64,000 nt of DNA, from assembly GCF_950295315.1 (NCBI RefSeq), contig NC_080164.1:113466390-113530389 (forward strand). Reading direction: 5' to 3'. Positions 10,996-21,690 of the stretch are shown one piece after another. The DNA comes from Erinaceus europaeus (taxonomy: Eukaryota; Chordata; Mammalia; Eulipotyphla; Erinaceidae). The notes below the pieces were generated by a model, which saw nothing but the letters and a program-made list of their open reading frames with translations, made no database searches and had not been told where the DNA came from. Within the stretch, counting starts at the first letter, position 1; each line of letters opens with the position of its first letter. The position numbers were made by a program, and so were the translations under genes.

Positions 10996-11344
10996 AATAC
11001 TTTTATAGGGATAACTTGACAAACTGCTGAACTGTTTTAATATTTTAGTTAAACTGTTATTATTTTACAAATAAACAAATGTTTACTATGAAGAAAACCA
11101 ACTATGGTAACCTGTGCGCTTTACTGGTTACACCATTGTCCCCATCAAAAAAAAAAAAATCCAGTCATATGATTAAAGCTAGTTTTAGTCTTTTCATAAG
11201 AAATACATTTGCTACACAGGGAACAATACAATTAAAAGTAGGAGATGCTTAATTTGAATTGATCTGAGAGAGAAACTTGTCTTTTACAACTTTATGATCT
11301 AAGATGAAAAGCTTAAAATAGGATCTTTTTCTTTTCTTTCTTCT
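10996..11344. other. No gene seen
   Basis: Unassigned AT-rich sequence with an A13 run near 11147. Part of it (11200-11330) resembles 8540-8670 (a GCAATGCAGAG/TACACAGGGA stretch followed by TTAATTTGAATTGATCTGA), suggesting a short old duplication of about 150 bp. Confidence 0.5.
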
Positions 11345-11499
11345 TAAAAAAATTTATTTATTTATTTATTAATGAAGAATTATATCAGGAGAAAGAACCA
11401 GACATCATTCTGGTACATGTGCTGCCAGGGATTGACCTCAGGACCTCACTCTTGAGAGTTCGATGCTTTATCTACTAAGCCATCTCCTGAACCACAGGA
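11345..11499 (-). mobile_element. ErD SINE
   Basis: T-rich left end, then CATTCTGGTACATGTGCTGC and a tRNA-like head ending at CCATCTCCTGAACCAC. Antisense copy with its A-tail to the left. Confidence 0.85.
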
Positions 11500-11515
11500 T
11501 CTTTTTCTTTTAAAA

Positions 11516-11822
11516 TTTATTTATTTTTTATTATTGCTACCAGGGTTATCACTGGGGACTGGTGTTGACACTACAGATCCATTCTCCTGGCAACCATTTT
11601 TTTTCCTTTTATTTATTTTTTCTTTTTGTTTCTACTTTATTGGATAGGACAGAGAGAAACTAAGAGGGGAGAGGGATATAGAGAGTGAGAGAGAAAGATA
11701 GAAACCCAAAGACCTCCTTCGCTGCTTGTAAAGCATCCCCCTGCAGTTGGGGAGTGGGGGCTCACACCAGGCTCCTTGAGTGGGTTCTTGTGCTTAACCT
11801 GGTGCACCACGACCTGGCCCTC
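11516..11822 (-). mobile_element. ErA SINE, long form
   Basis: Antisense ErA that keeps the extra 3' block (CCAGGGTTATCACTGGGGACTGG) before the body with TTGGATAGGACAGAGAGAAA and CCCCTGCAG. It ends at the tRNA-like head GCACCACGACCTGGCCC. Confidence 0.85.
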
Positions 11823-12000
11823 CCAAGGTCCTGTCTATAGCAGGCTCTGACTCCCATCAGACAGGGGGAGATCCTCAGAATATGCTCCTGTGCCACCACC
11901 TTTCAACATGGAAGAAAGAAAACATATGGTCATTTTTATTTAGATTATTATTTTTTAAAATCAAGACCACTCACCATACCTGAATTTTAAAATCATATAC

Positions 12001-12150
12001 TTGGGCTGGGGAGACAGCATAATGGTTCTACAAGAGACTCTTTTGCCTGAGGCTCTAAGGTCCCAGTTTCATCCCCACTACCAACCAGAGTTGAGCAGTG
12101 CTCTGGTATATCAGTCTTTCTCTCTTTGTCTAAAACAAAATAAGTAAACT
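12001..12150 (+). mobile_element. ErC SINE
   Basis: GGCTGGGGAGACAGCATAATGG head, CAGAGTTGAGCAGTGCTCTGG end, then a short TCTCTC stretch and AATAAG-like tail. Older and more diverged than most ErC copies here. Confidence 0.85.
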
Positions 12151-12179
12151 ATTAAATAAAATCATACTATTTTCTAGGA

Positions 12180-12460
12180 TACCTACTAAAGGTTCAAAGA
12201 CACAGTGAAAGGGTCCAGATCACAATCTGGTAGAAGTCTCTACCTACAGCTGGGCTGGGGAAAATTATGCCTGTGAAAGCATTTGGTCTGGTCCTGCCAA
12301 GGTAATCATAGGTAGCCTCGAAATTTCATAAACCTGGGACCTTTTCCCAGAGCAACGACAAAATGATGGTTTTTAAGATGATAATTATGTATAATTGTGC
12401 ATGGCCTTTGAATGATGATCCCATTGACCCTTGGCAGAAAACATTTTCCCCACCCCTGCC
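12180..12460. mobile_element. hAT-type DNA transposon fossil
   Basis: Right end reads GGCAGAAAACATTTTCCCCA followed by CCCCTG, the terminal inverted repeat of a common eutherian non-autonomous hAT family. The interior has GCATTTGGTCTGGTCC, matching the same block in the second copy at 25637-26178. The left terminal repeat is decayed. The exact family name is not certain. Confidence 0.6.
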
Positions 12461-12716
12461 ATACAGAACACCTCTGGTCCCAATACTCCAATAGGATTCT
12501 ACCAGATCTGCCCCTCTTTGCCACCCATGCAGAAGTGTCAAGAGGCCCAGTTACCCTCTGCTAGGGTCATAGCTTTTTAAAAGAAGTGAACAGCTTTTTA
12601 AGTGTTTTGGACAACAAATAGCATAGAGTGAAGACATCATTTCAAAGATTCCAACCACGGGCCAAAGCTTAATCAACGGAGGCAATTTATTTAATTGCTA
12701 TAACCCTTGTTTTTCT

Positions 12717-12930
12717 TTTTTATATATTATTTTTATTTATTTATTATTGGATAGAGACAGAGAGAAATTGAGAGAGGAGGAGGAGATAGAGAGGGAGAGA
12801 GTCAGAGAGACACCTGCAGCCCTGCTTTACCACTTGTGAAGCTTTTCCCCTGCAGGGACTAGGGGCTTGAACCTGGGTCTTTGCACACTGTAATATGAGC
12901 GCTTACCCAAGTGCACCACTACCTGGCCCC
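12717..12930 (-). mobile_element. ErB SINE with 15-bp target duplication
   Basis: Antisense copy flanked by AACCCTTGTTTTTCT (12702-12716 and 12931-12945). Body has GCTTTTCCCCTGCAGGGAC and ends with the head complement GCACCACTACCTGGCCCC. Confidence 0.93.
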
Positions 12931-13084
12931 AACCCTTGTTTTTCTCACTTAAATGCAGAAATTATAATTCCTAGCTCTAAAGATCGTTTCTATGCATTAA
13001 GTAGACTAGCCTCTGGAAAATCACCCGTGGTAATTCCTGGTATGTTAGGAGGCATCCTAGAAAATGCTAGAATAATCTGTTCTT

Positions 13085-13295
13085 TTATTTATTTAATCAC
13101 TGCATTGGGGGCTAATGGTTTACAGTACAGTTGTTGACGCATGGCTACAATCTTTCATCTCATGGTGATAGGTGTCTGCAAAGCACTTTCACCTCCAACT
13201 TAGGTTCTTTGCCACCATCATGCACTAGGACCCCAGTGTCCCCTCCTTCCCCAGAGACCTTTGCTTTGGTGCAATACATCTTTACCCCCTGCCTT
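13085..13295 (-). mobile_element. Old L1 3'UTR fragment
   Basis: Contains ACCTTTGCTTTGGTGCAATAC, the block next to the ORF2 end in short-3'UTR L1s, plus GCATTGGGGGCTAATGGTTTACAG at its 3' end. It is closer to the older L1-F type than to L1-D. Confidence 0.8.
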
Positions 13296-13296
13296 T

Positions 13297-13335
13297 TTTT
13301 GGATAGACAGACAGAAGTTGAGAGGGAAGGAAGAC

Positions 13336-13419
<84 letters not shown>

Positions 13420-13572
13420 GACTGAGAGAGATATGGATAAAGAGAGACACCTGCAATACTGCTTCACCACTTAGGAAGTTTCCTCATTGCAGGTGGGGAC
13501 CAGGGGCTTGAACATGGGTCCTTGTGCACTGTAATGCGTGCACTTAAACCAAGTGTGCCACCACCTGGCCCC
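13297..13572 (-). mobile_element. ErB SINE carrying an expanded TA/GA microsatellite
   Basis: Antisense ErB (GGATAGACAGACAGAAGTTGAG ... CACCACCTGGCCCC). Its internal GA-rich stretch has expanded to a (TA)n tract followed by a (GA)n tract at 13336-13407. Confidence 0.88.
13336..13407. repeat. Compound (TA)n(GA)n microsatellite
   Basis: About 17 TA units then about 18 GA units, uninterrupted, inside the ErB SINE. Confidence 0.97.
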
Positions 13573-13639
13573 TCATCTCTTCTCCCTTTAATAGGGGGCC
13601 CTCATGCCACCTCTAAGGATGTTTGTTATCTTACTTATT

Positions 13640-13792
13640 TTTAAAAAATGATTTTATTTATTCATGAGAAAAATAGGAGGAGATACAGAAAGAACCAAAC
13701 ATTACCCTGGTATATGTGGTGCTGGGAATTGAACTCAGGACCTCATGCTTGAGAGTCCAGTGCTTTATCCACTGCACCACCTCCCAGACCAC
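13640..13792 (-). mobile_element. ErD SINE
   Basis: GATTTTATTTATTCATGAGA tail complement, CCTGGTATATGTGGTGCTGG middle, GCACCACCTCCCAGACCAC head complement. Confidence 0.88.
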
Positions 13793-13799
13793 TGTTACC

Positions 13800-14003
13800 T
13801 TATTTTTTAATATTTATTTATTTGATAGGACACAAAGAAATTGACAGGGAAGCAGGATATAGAGAAGCTCATGAAGCTTCACCTTGTAGGTGGAGACTGG
13901 AGTCTTGAAGCTGGGTCCTGGCACATGGTAACGTGAACTCTACTCTTAGAAGTTTGTTTAGTCTGAGCATTATGTCATAGCCACTGAGCCATCGTCTCCT
14001 GAC
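13800..14003 (-). mobile_element. Diverged tRNA-SINE, ErB-like
   Basis: Antisense SINE with TTTGATAGGACACAAAGAAATTG, CACCTTGTAGGTGGAGACTGG and an odd head (GAGCCATCGTCTCCTGAC) closer to ErD. It may be an ErB/ErD hybrid. Confidence 0.65.
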
Positions 14004-14631
14004 TGGCTGTTAAAAGTGCTTCAGCCAAGTCAGTGGGGTTTTGTGGCCAAGTCAATGAATGGATAATCTCAAGGACTTTTTCTGAAGGCAGCAGTGGGCT
14101 CATCTAGACTAGAAAGAGGCCATTTATGTTTTTCACATGTTTTCTTCTCACTGAAATGCTGCAGAGCTGGTGTCCTCAAGGCAGCTGTTTCAAAGATGGA
14201 TTCTGCTAGGGCCTCCCAGAACCTTCTCTTTGATGCTGCGTGATCTTCAGTCTGCTGGCTTACGTGACACGAGGAACACTTCCTCTTCAGATGCCACGGG
14301 CAATATGGGGACACGACTGCTTTTGTTACTGATGAAAATATTATGGCCCTGGTTCCCTGTAATCAATTTACTGCTTTATGGACCCAAAGTCCTCCAGAGA
14401 ATTTAATAAATTCACATAATGTTTCTAAGTGCTGCCTTGTGCATTCGGAGCACTGATTTAGCTGACAAATGTGAACAATTCGTGTCACTAGACAACTCCC
14501 TGGTGATTAGACATGTGTAGAAGCTGGAGAATGAGTTGCTCCTCAGAAGGTCAGTATTAACATAGCGCAGACTCTGCCTTCATGGTCAGCCTCGTGTGTC
14601 CCAGCTCTGATTGGCATGCTGCTGGGCCAAG
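14004..14631. other. Unassigned, non-repetitive sequence
   Basis: One of the longer stretches without a recognised repeat. Open frames on both strands (81 and 78 codons) overlap each other and look like chance. There is no splice-framed exon that I can defend. It could be conserved noncoding sequence. Confidence 0.5.
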
Positions 14632-14856
14632 CGTTTTTTTTTTTTTTCCCATCTCTCTCTCTCTCTTTTTTATATTATTTTTATTTGTTGGATAGACACA
14701 GCCAGAAACTGAGAGGGAAGAAGAGAGATACCTGCAGTCCTCCTTCACTACTTCTGAAGCTTTCCTCCTGAAGGTGGGGGCCGGGGGCTCCAACCTGGGT
14801 CCTTGCCGGCACTGTAACATGTGCGCTCAACCAGGTGTGCCACCACCCAGCCCCCC
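14632..14856 (-). mobile_element. ErB SINE
   Basis: T13 run, TCTCTC stretch, GTTGGATAGACACAGCCAGAAAC, GAAGCTTTCCTCCTGAAGGTGG and the head complement CCACCACCCAGCCCCCC. Confidence 0.88.
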
Positions 14857-14982
14857 TACTTTTTTTGGTTGTTGTTTGTTTTTGTGGTGGTGGGGTGGTC
14901 GGACCTACTTGCACAGGGGCTGTGTCTTGAGTTCTCTTCCTTGAAGCTTCTGGTCCGGATGGGTCAAAGGATAGCAGTAGTT

Positions 14983-15320
14983 GGTTAAGCACAAGTGGCA
15001 TGAAGCGCTATTACCAGCATAAGGATCCCTGTTCGAGCCCCCGGCTGCTTCCCACCTGTAGGGGAGAGTCACTTCACATGTGGTGAAGCAGGTCTGCAGG
15101 TGTCTATCTTTCTCTACCCCTCTCTGTCTTCCCTTTCTCTCTCCATTTCTCTCTGTGCTATCCAACAACAATGATATCAGTAACAACAACAATAACAACC
15201 ACCACAACAATAAAACAATAAGGGCAACAAAAGGGGAAAAAATGGTTTCCAGGAGCAGTGGATTCATGGTGCAGGCACTGAGCCCCAGCAATAACCCTGG
15301 AGGCAAAAAAAAAAAAAAAA
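14983..15320 (+). mobile_element. ErA SINE, long form, 5'-truncated
   Basis: Begins GGTTAAGCACAAGTGGC, has the B-box-like GTTCGAGCCCC, and keeps the long-form end CCAGGAGCAGTGGATTCATGG ... CAATAACCCTGGAGGC before A18. Imperfect duplication AGGATAGC(A)GTAGTTG flanks it (from 14965 and 15321). Confidence 0.92.
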
Positions 15321-15336
15321 AGGATAGCAATAGTTG

Positions 15337-15555
15337 AGGTGATGGTGGAGCCCATGGTGAGGGCTTAATGAAATGGCGACCCAGTTATGGCGCTCTGACC
15401 CTGAAGAAGCCAAAGGCTTCTAACGGGGCTTTTTATGGACGGGTTATACAGGTCACTTGCTTAAACCATTTGCAAAGAATTGAATCTTTCTGTGCCTTTC
15501 TCTTGTATATTTCAGCTTCCATCCAAATAAATAAATATAGCCCAAATAATAAATA
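15337..15555. other. No gene seen
   Basis: Unassigned sequence between an ErA SINE and L1-E. A CTTGTATATTTCAG motif near 15505 looks like a splice acceptor but no supporting frame follows. Confidence 0.5.
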
Positions 15556-15568
15556 TTAAATAATTTCT

Positions 15569-17383
15569 TTTATTTATTTATTAAAATTTTTTTCTTGTAT
15601 TTATTTATTTTAAAAAGGAGACATTAACAGAACCGTAGGATAGGAGGGGTACAACTCCACACAATTCCCACCACCAGATCTCTGTATCCCATTCCCTCCC
15701 CTGATAGCTTTCCTATTCTTTAACCCTTTGGGAGTATGGACCCAAGGTCATTGTGGGTTGCAGAAGGTGGAAGGTCTGGCTTCTGTAATTGCTTCCCTGC
15801 TCAACATGGGCATTGACTGGTCAATCCATACTCCCAGCCTGCCTCTCTCTTTCCCTAGTAGGGTGGGGCTCTGGGGAAGCAGAGCTCCAGGACACATTGG
15901 TGGGGTCATCTGTCCAGGGAAGTCTGGTCGTCATCCTGCTAGCATCTGGAACCTGGTGGCTGAAAAGAGAGCTAACATACAAAGCCAAAAAATTGTTCAA
16001 CAATCATGGACCTAAAGGCTGGAATAGTACAGATGAAGTGTTGTGGGGGGCACTCACTATAAACTATTCTATACTTTTGCTTGCAGGTATATATTTTGCC
16101 CTAGTTTATGGATACGTGTGAACATATGCTCTATCTCATGGGACCTGGTCTGTATCTAGGTTTTGGACTTTGTTAGGAAGTGAACCACCTGGAATGGAAC
16201 TAGAGAATGCTATGAAAGGAAAGGTCTCACCCGAGTAATGAAGCTGAAGGGTTGTCATTCCACACCTGAAGTCTCTGGACACAGTCTGAAGTGAAGCATG
16301 CTGAGGTGGCACTCGTTGCATTGATTAGGTTGTGATTGGCAGATGCAATATTATTTGATATGAATTGAGAGAAAACCTTAGGGCAGGAAAGTGCCCCCTA
16401 CCCTAAGGTTCCAGGACTGGGGGAAATATAGGCTCTATAGTGGAAATGTGAAGTTCCTGCTGTCTTAGGGTTCAAGAAGACAATGGACAGTTATTGTTAT
16501 CATCACATTATTTAGTAGTTGGGTTAACTTTGAAAGGTCCCTTTGTTAGCATTTGCTGTACAATACCCAACATCTTGTATATAGCTATGCCACCGGTTGC
16601 TACTGTTCTCTCCAGTCTAGGCTTTTGAGAGAGTCAATATATCAAAGACTCAGCCTATGAATTAAAAAGACAGTCTGTGTTTTAAAAAGTTTGGGACATA
16701 CAATCAATTTTCCCCTCTCATATTAATTAAATAGTGATTTATATGACTACACTTTAATAGGAGTGTATATAGACACCGTTCCCACCACCAAAAGACTGAG
16801 GTTCCCCCCTCCCCCCTCCGATGCCCCAGGAAGCTGAATGTCCACTCTCCCCCTCACCACAGGGCTTTTACTTTGGTGCCCTACTTACTACAAATTTAAT
16901 CAGATCCTGCTTTGAGTTTTCCTTTCTGTTCTTCTTTCTCAACTTCTGTTAATGAGTGGGATCATCCCATACTCATCTTTATCTTTCTGACTTAGCTCAC
17001 TTAACATAATTCCTTCTAGCTTCATCCAAGATGGGTCAGAGAAGGTGGGTTCATTGTTCTTAATAGCTGCATAGTATTTCATTGTGTATATATACCACAG
17101 CTTTCTCAGCCACTCATCTGTTGTTGGGCACCTGGGTTGCTTCCAGGTTTTAGCTATTATGAATTGTGCTGCTATGAACATAGGTGTACACATATCTTTT
17201 TGGTTGGGTGTTATGGAGTCCTTGGGGTAGATCCCCAGGAGAGGAATTACTGGGTCATATGGAAGGTCTATGTCTAGCTTTGTGAGAGTTCTCCAGACTG
17301 CTCTCCACAGAGGCTGGACCAATTTACATTCCCACCACCAGTGCAGAAGGGTTCCTCTGTCCCCACAGCCTCTCCAGTTAAAA
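15569..17383 (-). mobile_element. L1-E: 5'-truncated L1 with complete 1.37-kb 3'UTR
   Basis: Best evidence that the long segment is an L1 3'UTR. The ORF2 end (stop at 16939) is followed without a break by about 1.37 kb reaching an A-tail near 15570-15605. Candidate duplication TTAAATAATTTCT (15556-15568) and TTAAGTAATTTCT (17684-17696), the latter beyond an ErA SINE at the 5' end. The ORF2 end reads DEYGMIPLINRS, differing from L1-D. Confidence 0.92.
16939..17322 (-). pseudogene. L1-E ORF2 C-terminal fragment
   Basis: 127 open codons of the ORF2 C-terminus: [20 protein letters not shown], the Cys-containing KQPRCPTTDEW and WYIYTMKYYAAIKNNEPTF. Only the last part of the protein is present, without endonuclease or RT, so it cannot act. 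Confidence 0.9.
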
Positions 17384-17384
17384 T

Positions 17385-17683
17385 GTTTTTATTATTTGTT
17401 TTCCCTTTTGTTGCTTTTCTTGTTGTTATTATTATTATTGTTATTGATGTTGTTGTTGATGGATAGGACAGAGAAAAATGGAGAGAGGAAGGGAAGACAG
17501 AGAGGGAGAGAGAAAGATAGACACCTGCAGACCTGCTTTACCACCTGTGAAGTGAGTCCCCTACAGGATACCTGAATACAGGATACCAGAATACCTGGGT
17601 ATTGGAACTAGGATCCTTATACTGGTCCTTGCGCTTTGCGCCACGTGCACTTAACCCGCCGTGCTACTGCCCGACCCCCAATG
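17385..17683 (-). mobile_element. ErA SINE at the 5' edge of L1-E
   Basis: Antisense ErA: TTGTTGTTGATGGATAGGACAG, CACCTGCAGACCTGC, CTTGCGCTTTGCGCCACGTG. An extra CAGGATACC(T/A)GAATAC tandem duplication near 17565-17600 interrupts the body. It sits exactly at the L1-E boundary. Confidence 0.92.
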
Positions 17684-17696
17684 TTAAGTAATTTCT

Positions 17697-17989
17697 ATGA
17701 TTCAAAGTAATCTACTGTTACTAATGTACATGGAAAATAGATGAATTATTTTGTCTTAAAATACCATTTCGGTTCCATTTTGTTTCCTTTTTGATGTGAT
17801 TTCCTACTAACAATGACATTATCCTTCAAGATGGGCTCCAGAACTGTGGTTTCAAATAGGCCTCAGCATTGATTGCAAAACTTCCCTTTAAGTTAAGTTG
17901 CATAGGTGTTAACAGTGACGCACAGATCACTATTATTCAGAATCACTGTAGGCTTTCCTGTTGGTTTTAGCTTGAATTTTGATTTACTT
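17697..17989. other. No gene seen
   Basis: Unassigned AT-rich sequence, no recognised repeat or long frame. Confidence 0.5.
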
Positions 17990-18158
17990 CTTTCTTTTCT
18001 TTCTTTTTCTTTTCCCCCAGAGTCTTGCTCAGCTCTGGCTTATTGTAGTGTGTGTGGGGGGGTGGGGTGGGATGGGGGGGAGGGAGGGACTGAAATTGGG
18101 ACCATAGGGCCTCAGGCATGAAAGCCTTAGTAACCATTATGCTGTCTCCCCTGCCTTT
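17990..18158 (-). mobile_element. ErC SINE with G-rich expansion
   Basis: CAGCTCTGGCTTATTGTAGTG, then a G-rich run (about 18050-18085, GGGGGGGTGGGGTGGGATGGGGGGG) absent from other copies, then GTAACCATTATGCTGTCTCC. Confidence 0.88.
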
Positions 18159-18729
18159 GAGCTAAGATTCCACTTGAATTCTCATACTAGGTGACATTAT
18201 CAATAGATATCTAAGCCCTGAGGTAGTAATGAGTGGTGTGGAAATAAGCCAGTGCTGTCCTCCATCCCCCACTGGGGACATTACACCTTGCCCCTCTCCC
18301 ACTCCAGCAGGCAGTTACAACAATGATTCCACTCTCTTCTCTTGGGCCTTCTGATGACCTTTAAGTTCAGGGTGGCTTCCAGGATTCTGGGTCTGTGTGG
18401 TATAGACATCTGCCTTGTTTATTGATTAAAAGGGCAGGCTTCTTTGTGCATCTGTATGCTTTGAGCAATTTCATTTGACCTGAAAACTTTCCACCACTAA
18501 TGAAACAGCTGAAAAGTTAGGAACTACTTACTGTGCCAACAAGTTAGTGCTAACAACTGTGGGAGGACTAGAAAGAATATCCCAAACCAGTGAGTTTGGG
18601 GCTCACAACTAGAGTACTAGATGGATTTGGTACTTACTTGAGAAATGAATGTTGCTAATTTAATATCTGGGGTTATGGCTGTTTCTATTGTGACAGGAGC
18701 TTTGATAAGTCATAACTTTTTCCTTTGAA
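18159..18729. other. Unassigned, non-repetitive sequence
   Basis: No recognised repeat, no open frame over 60 codons of note and no RNA gene. Confidence 0.5.
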
Positions 18730-19131
18730 GAGCATTTTATTTACACTGGGGGGGGGATTTAGTAGTTTACAGTAAATTCAGTTGTTGATACATGGGTGAA
18801 ATTTCTCAAATTTCTGCAAAACACTTTCACCCCCCAGCCTAGCTCCTCTTCTACCATCATGCACCAGGACCTGAAAGCATGCTCACCCTGCTCCCCAGAG
18901 TCCTTTGCAATACACCGGAGCCAGTCCAAGTTTTATTTAGTGTTTTCTCTTCTGTTCTTATTTCTCAACTTCTGTCCATGAGTGAGATCATCCCATGTTC
19001 ATCCTTCTCTTTCTGGCTTATCTTATTTAATATGATTCCTTCAATCTCCATCCAAAGTGAGGTGAAGAAAATGAATTTATCATTCTTAGTAGTTGAATAG
19101 TATTCCATTGTAAATATATACCACAATGTTT

Positions 19132-20324
19132 TTTTTTTATTTATCAGTTAGGATTTTTATTGATGATGTTTAGTTATCATGTTTTTTTTTTAAATTTTAT
19201 TATTTATTTTTATATTACAGAGTTACATGTCGACAGGAGTTTGAATCCACACCATTCCCACCTCCAGAGTTCTTTTTCTTCACTCTCCCCACTGCAATCC
19301 GCTGCAATTCCCCTAAAGTTGTAGACATGGGCCAACCATCGTCTCTACAACTATCTGCCTACATTTATACAAAGCTTCCCCCTTTCTTTTCTGATTCAAT
19401 CTTCTCTTCCCCTCCAATTCACTCATGACAACATAACTACCTCTATATGTCCCTCTCCTTTTCCTTCTCTTCCTCTCTGGGTGCTGATGGAGCTGGAGTT
19501 CAGAGCCTTCTTATCTTTATCCTATCGTTTCTCCCCCTCTGGGAGTATGGATCAAGGTTGTTTTTGGGGAGCAGAAGGTAGGAGTTCTGGCTTCTGTAGC
19601 TGATTCTCCACTGAACTTGAGAGTTGACAGGTCAATCCACACCCCAGACTGTTTCTATTTCTCCCTGGTGGACCAGAGCTCTGGAGATGCAAGGGTCCAG
19701 GACACATTGGTGAGGTCATCTGCCCAGACAAGTCGGGGTGGAATCATGATAACATGGAATCATGGTAACATCCGTAACTTGGTGTCTGGAAGGTGACATG
19801 ACCTAAATTGAGACAAAATGATTAATGAACAAGAACCAAAAAGTAGAATCAGAGCAGATGAGATTAGGGATTTTAGGGTAGAAGAAAACTAGGAAATCCA
19901 TTTTAGGCATGATCCTGGGGGCACACAGCTATGGTAGTTTTACTTGAGTTTGGTAGCTAACCTGAGGTTGGATAAGAATATTGTTTGACAGAATGATGTA
20001 AGAGTAGAGAAAAAGGGCTAGAAAGTTGAATTAGAGCAGGGAGTAGCTCCTGTGCTTGAAAAAAAATTCTGTGGCTAAAATTAACTGTCTCCATCCACCT
20101 GCTCCAGGGCCAATATATATTTAATATTAGAGCATGTATAACCTGTAAGTCCCTATTGGTTTGAGCTTATACCTCCTGGTCACTACTGGGAACACTGCAG
20201 GCTGCACTTATTTCAGGACCAGTCTTTTTTTGAGTGGTAGGGCAGGATACCCCCAGCCTCCCTTCGGAGACTGAGGCTATTCCTACCATCATTGCTTTAT
20301 AGTAAGGACAAGGTCCTGGGACAT
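19132..20324 (-). mobile_element. Diverged long-3'UTR L1 end inserted in L1-F
   Basis: About 1.2 kb. Recognisable blocks include CCCTCTGGGAGTATGGATCAAGG, CTGGCTTCTGTAGCTGATTC and GTCCAGGACACATTGGTGAGG. It is more diverged than the copy at 52046 and has an extra 250 bp near its 3' end (19200-19480), so it is an older variant of the family. CCACAA is repeated at both edges. Confidence 0.8.
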
Positions 20325-20721
20325 TCCACAACTTGCTTAGCTATTCATCTGTTGTTGGGCACCTAGGTTGCTTCAAAGTTTGGACTATTACAAATTGTGC
20401 TGCTATGAATGTAGGTATGCGCAGATCTCTTTGGATAAGAGTATTTGGCTCCTTAGGATATATCCCCAAGAGTGGAATTGCAGGGTCATAGTGTAGGTCC
20501 ACTTCTAGTCTTATGAAAGTTCTCCAGACTGCCCTCCACAGAGTATGGACCAATTTTCATTCCTATCAGCAGTGCAGGAAGGTTCCTTTGTCACTACAAC
20601 CTCTCTCCAACTTTTTTGTTACTATCTTTTCTGATGTATGACATTCTCGTAGGAGTGAAGTGGTATCTCGTTGTTGTCTTGATTTGTGTTTCTCTGACAA
20701 TCAATGACTTGGGACATTTTT

Positions 20722-20887
20722 TAAAAATATTTTATTTATTAATGAGAAAGAGAGGAGGAGGAGAGAGAGAGAAAGAGCCAGAAATTACTCTGGTTCCAGA
20801 TATATACTCTGGTACATGTGCTGCTGAGGCTTGAACTCAGGACCTCATGCTTGAGAATCCAATGCTTTATCCATTGTGCCCAGACCA
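20722..20887 (-). mobile_element. ErD SINE inserted in L1-F
   Basis: AATATTTTATTTATTAATGAGA tail complement, CTGGTACATGTGCTGCTGAGG, GACCTCATGCTTGAGAATCC. The flanking GACTTGGGACATTTTT / AACTTGGGGCATTTTT repeat marks the target duplication. Confidence 0.9.
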
Positions 20888-21266
20888 TAACTTGGGGCAT
20901 TTTTAAAACACTTTTTGTTGGCCTTTTGCATCTTTGAAGAATATTTTTAGCTTATCTGTGAACATCCTTTTACCAGTCCTCATTGCTACTGTTATGAAGA
21001 GATTAAGGCACAGAAGACAGTAGATTTGCTTTAACTCCCAAAACTTGTTAGTGTCTGGGGTTTTATCTTGTCTATCTGTCTATCTATCAGCATCATTTAT
21101 CTCAACCTTTAGAATTATACATATAACAAAATGTTCTGTCTCAACTGCATGATAAAGGGTGTGCTATTCAGTGGTACTGGATGCATCTGTCAGGTACTTA
21201 GAGTGTGACCATCATCATGACCTGCTGTTGCCATGAACTCTTTCACCTTATAAAACAAAAACATTT

Positions 21267-21372
21267 TTTTTTTCCTCATTGGGAGGTTAGTGGTTTAGAG
21301 TACAGTTTTTGGCGCATGGATACAGTTCCTCATCTCACCAAGATAGGTGTTTTTACTCATAAACACCTATCT
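21267..21372 (-). mobile_element. L1 3'UTR stub ending in a fold-back
   Basis: CATTGGGAGGTTAGTGGTTTAGAG and a T-run match the 3' tip of short-3'UTR L1s. The stub ends in a perfect 12-bp inverted repeat (21341-21352 and 21361-21372, 8-nt loop). Confidence 0.75.
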
Positions 21373-21375
21373 TGC

Positions 21376-21498
21376 CTCCCTTTAACCAGAACACTGCTTT
21401 GCTCTGGCTTATGATAGTGCGGAGGATTGAACCTGGGTTTTTGGAGCCTTAGACAGGAAAGTCTTTTTGAATATCCATTATGCTATTTACCCCCACCC
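21376..21498 (-). mobile_element. ErC SINE
   Basis: TTTAACCAGAACACTGCTTTGCTC, GGAGGATTGAACCTGGG and CATTATGCTATTTACCCCC. Confidence 0.88.
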
Positions 21499-21690
21499 AA
21501 CAATGACTCTAGTCCCTCAATCCCTTAGCCCTTGATAATCACCATTATACTTTTTTTGATCTCAGGATGTGGCTATTCTTAAGTATTTAATAAAGTATTT
21601 GTCTTTTTTATGTATTTAGTTTATTTCACTAAACATTGTGTCTTCAAGTTCCATTCATTTCATAGTGTATGTCAGAATTTCTTTCAGAGG

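Larger units (their letters stand above)
18730..20945 (-). mobile_element. L1-F: older L1 3' end, twice interrupted
   Basis: Minus-strand L1 of an older type in three pieces: 3'UTR and ORF2 end (18730-19131), ORF2 C-terminal region (20325-20720) and a short piece (20888-20945). The pieces join in order if the insertions at 19132-20324 and 20722-20887 are removed. Target bases ATACCACAA...CCACAACTTGCT mark the first junction. Coding frames are badly decayed. Confidence 0.85.

Noticed and set aside
15495..15525. Splice acceptor-like TTGTATATTTCAG
   Set aside because: No open frame or donor site supports an exon.
17385..17696. L1-E plus ErA as one chimeric insertion sharing a target duplication
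   Set aside because: TTAA(A/G)TAATTTCT does flank both together, but a separate ErA insertion next to the L1 end with a short AATGTT duplication explains it as well. The evidence cannot separate the two.
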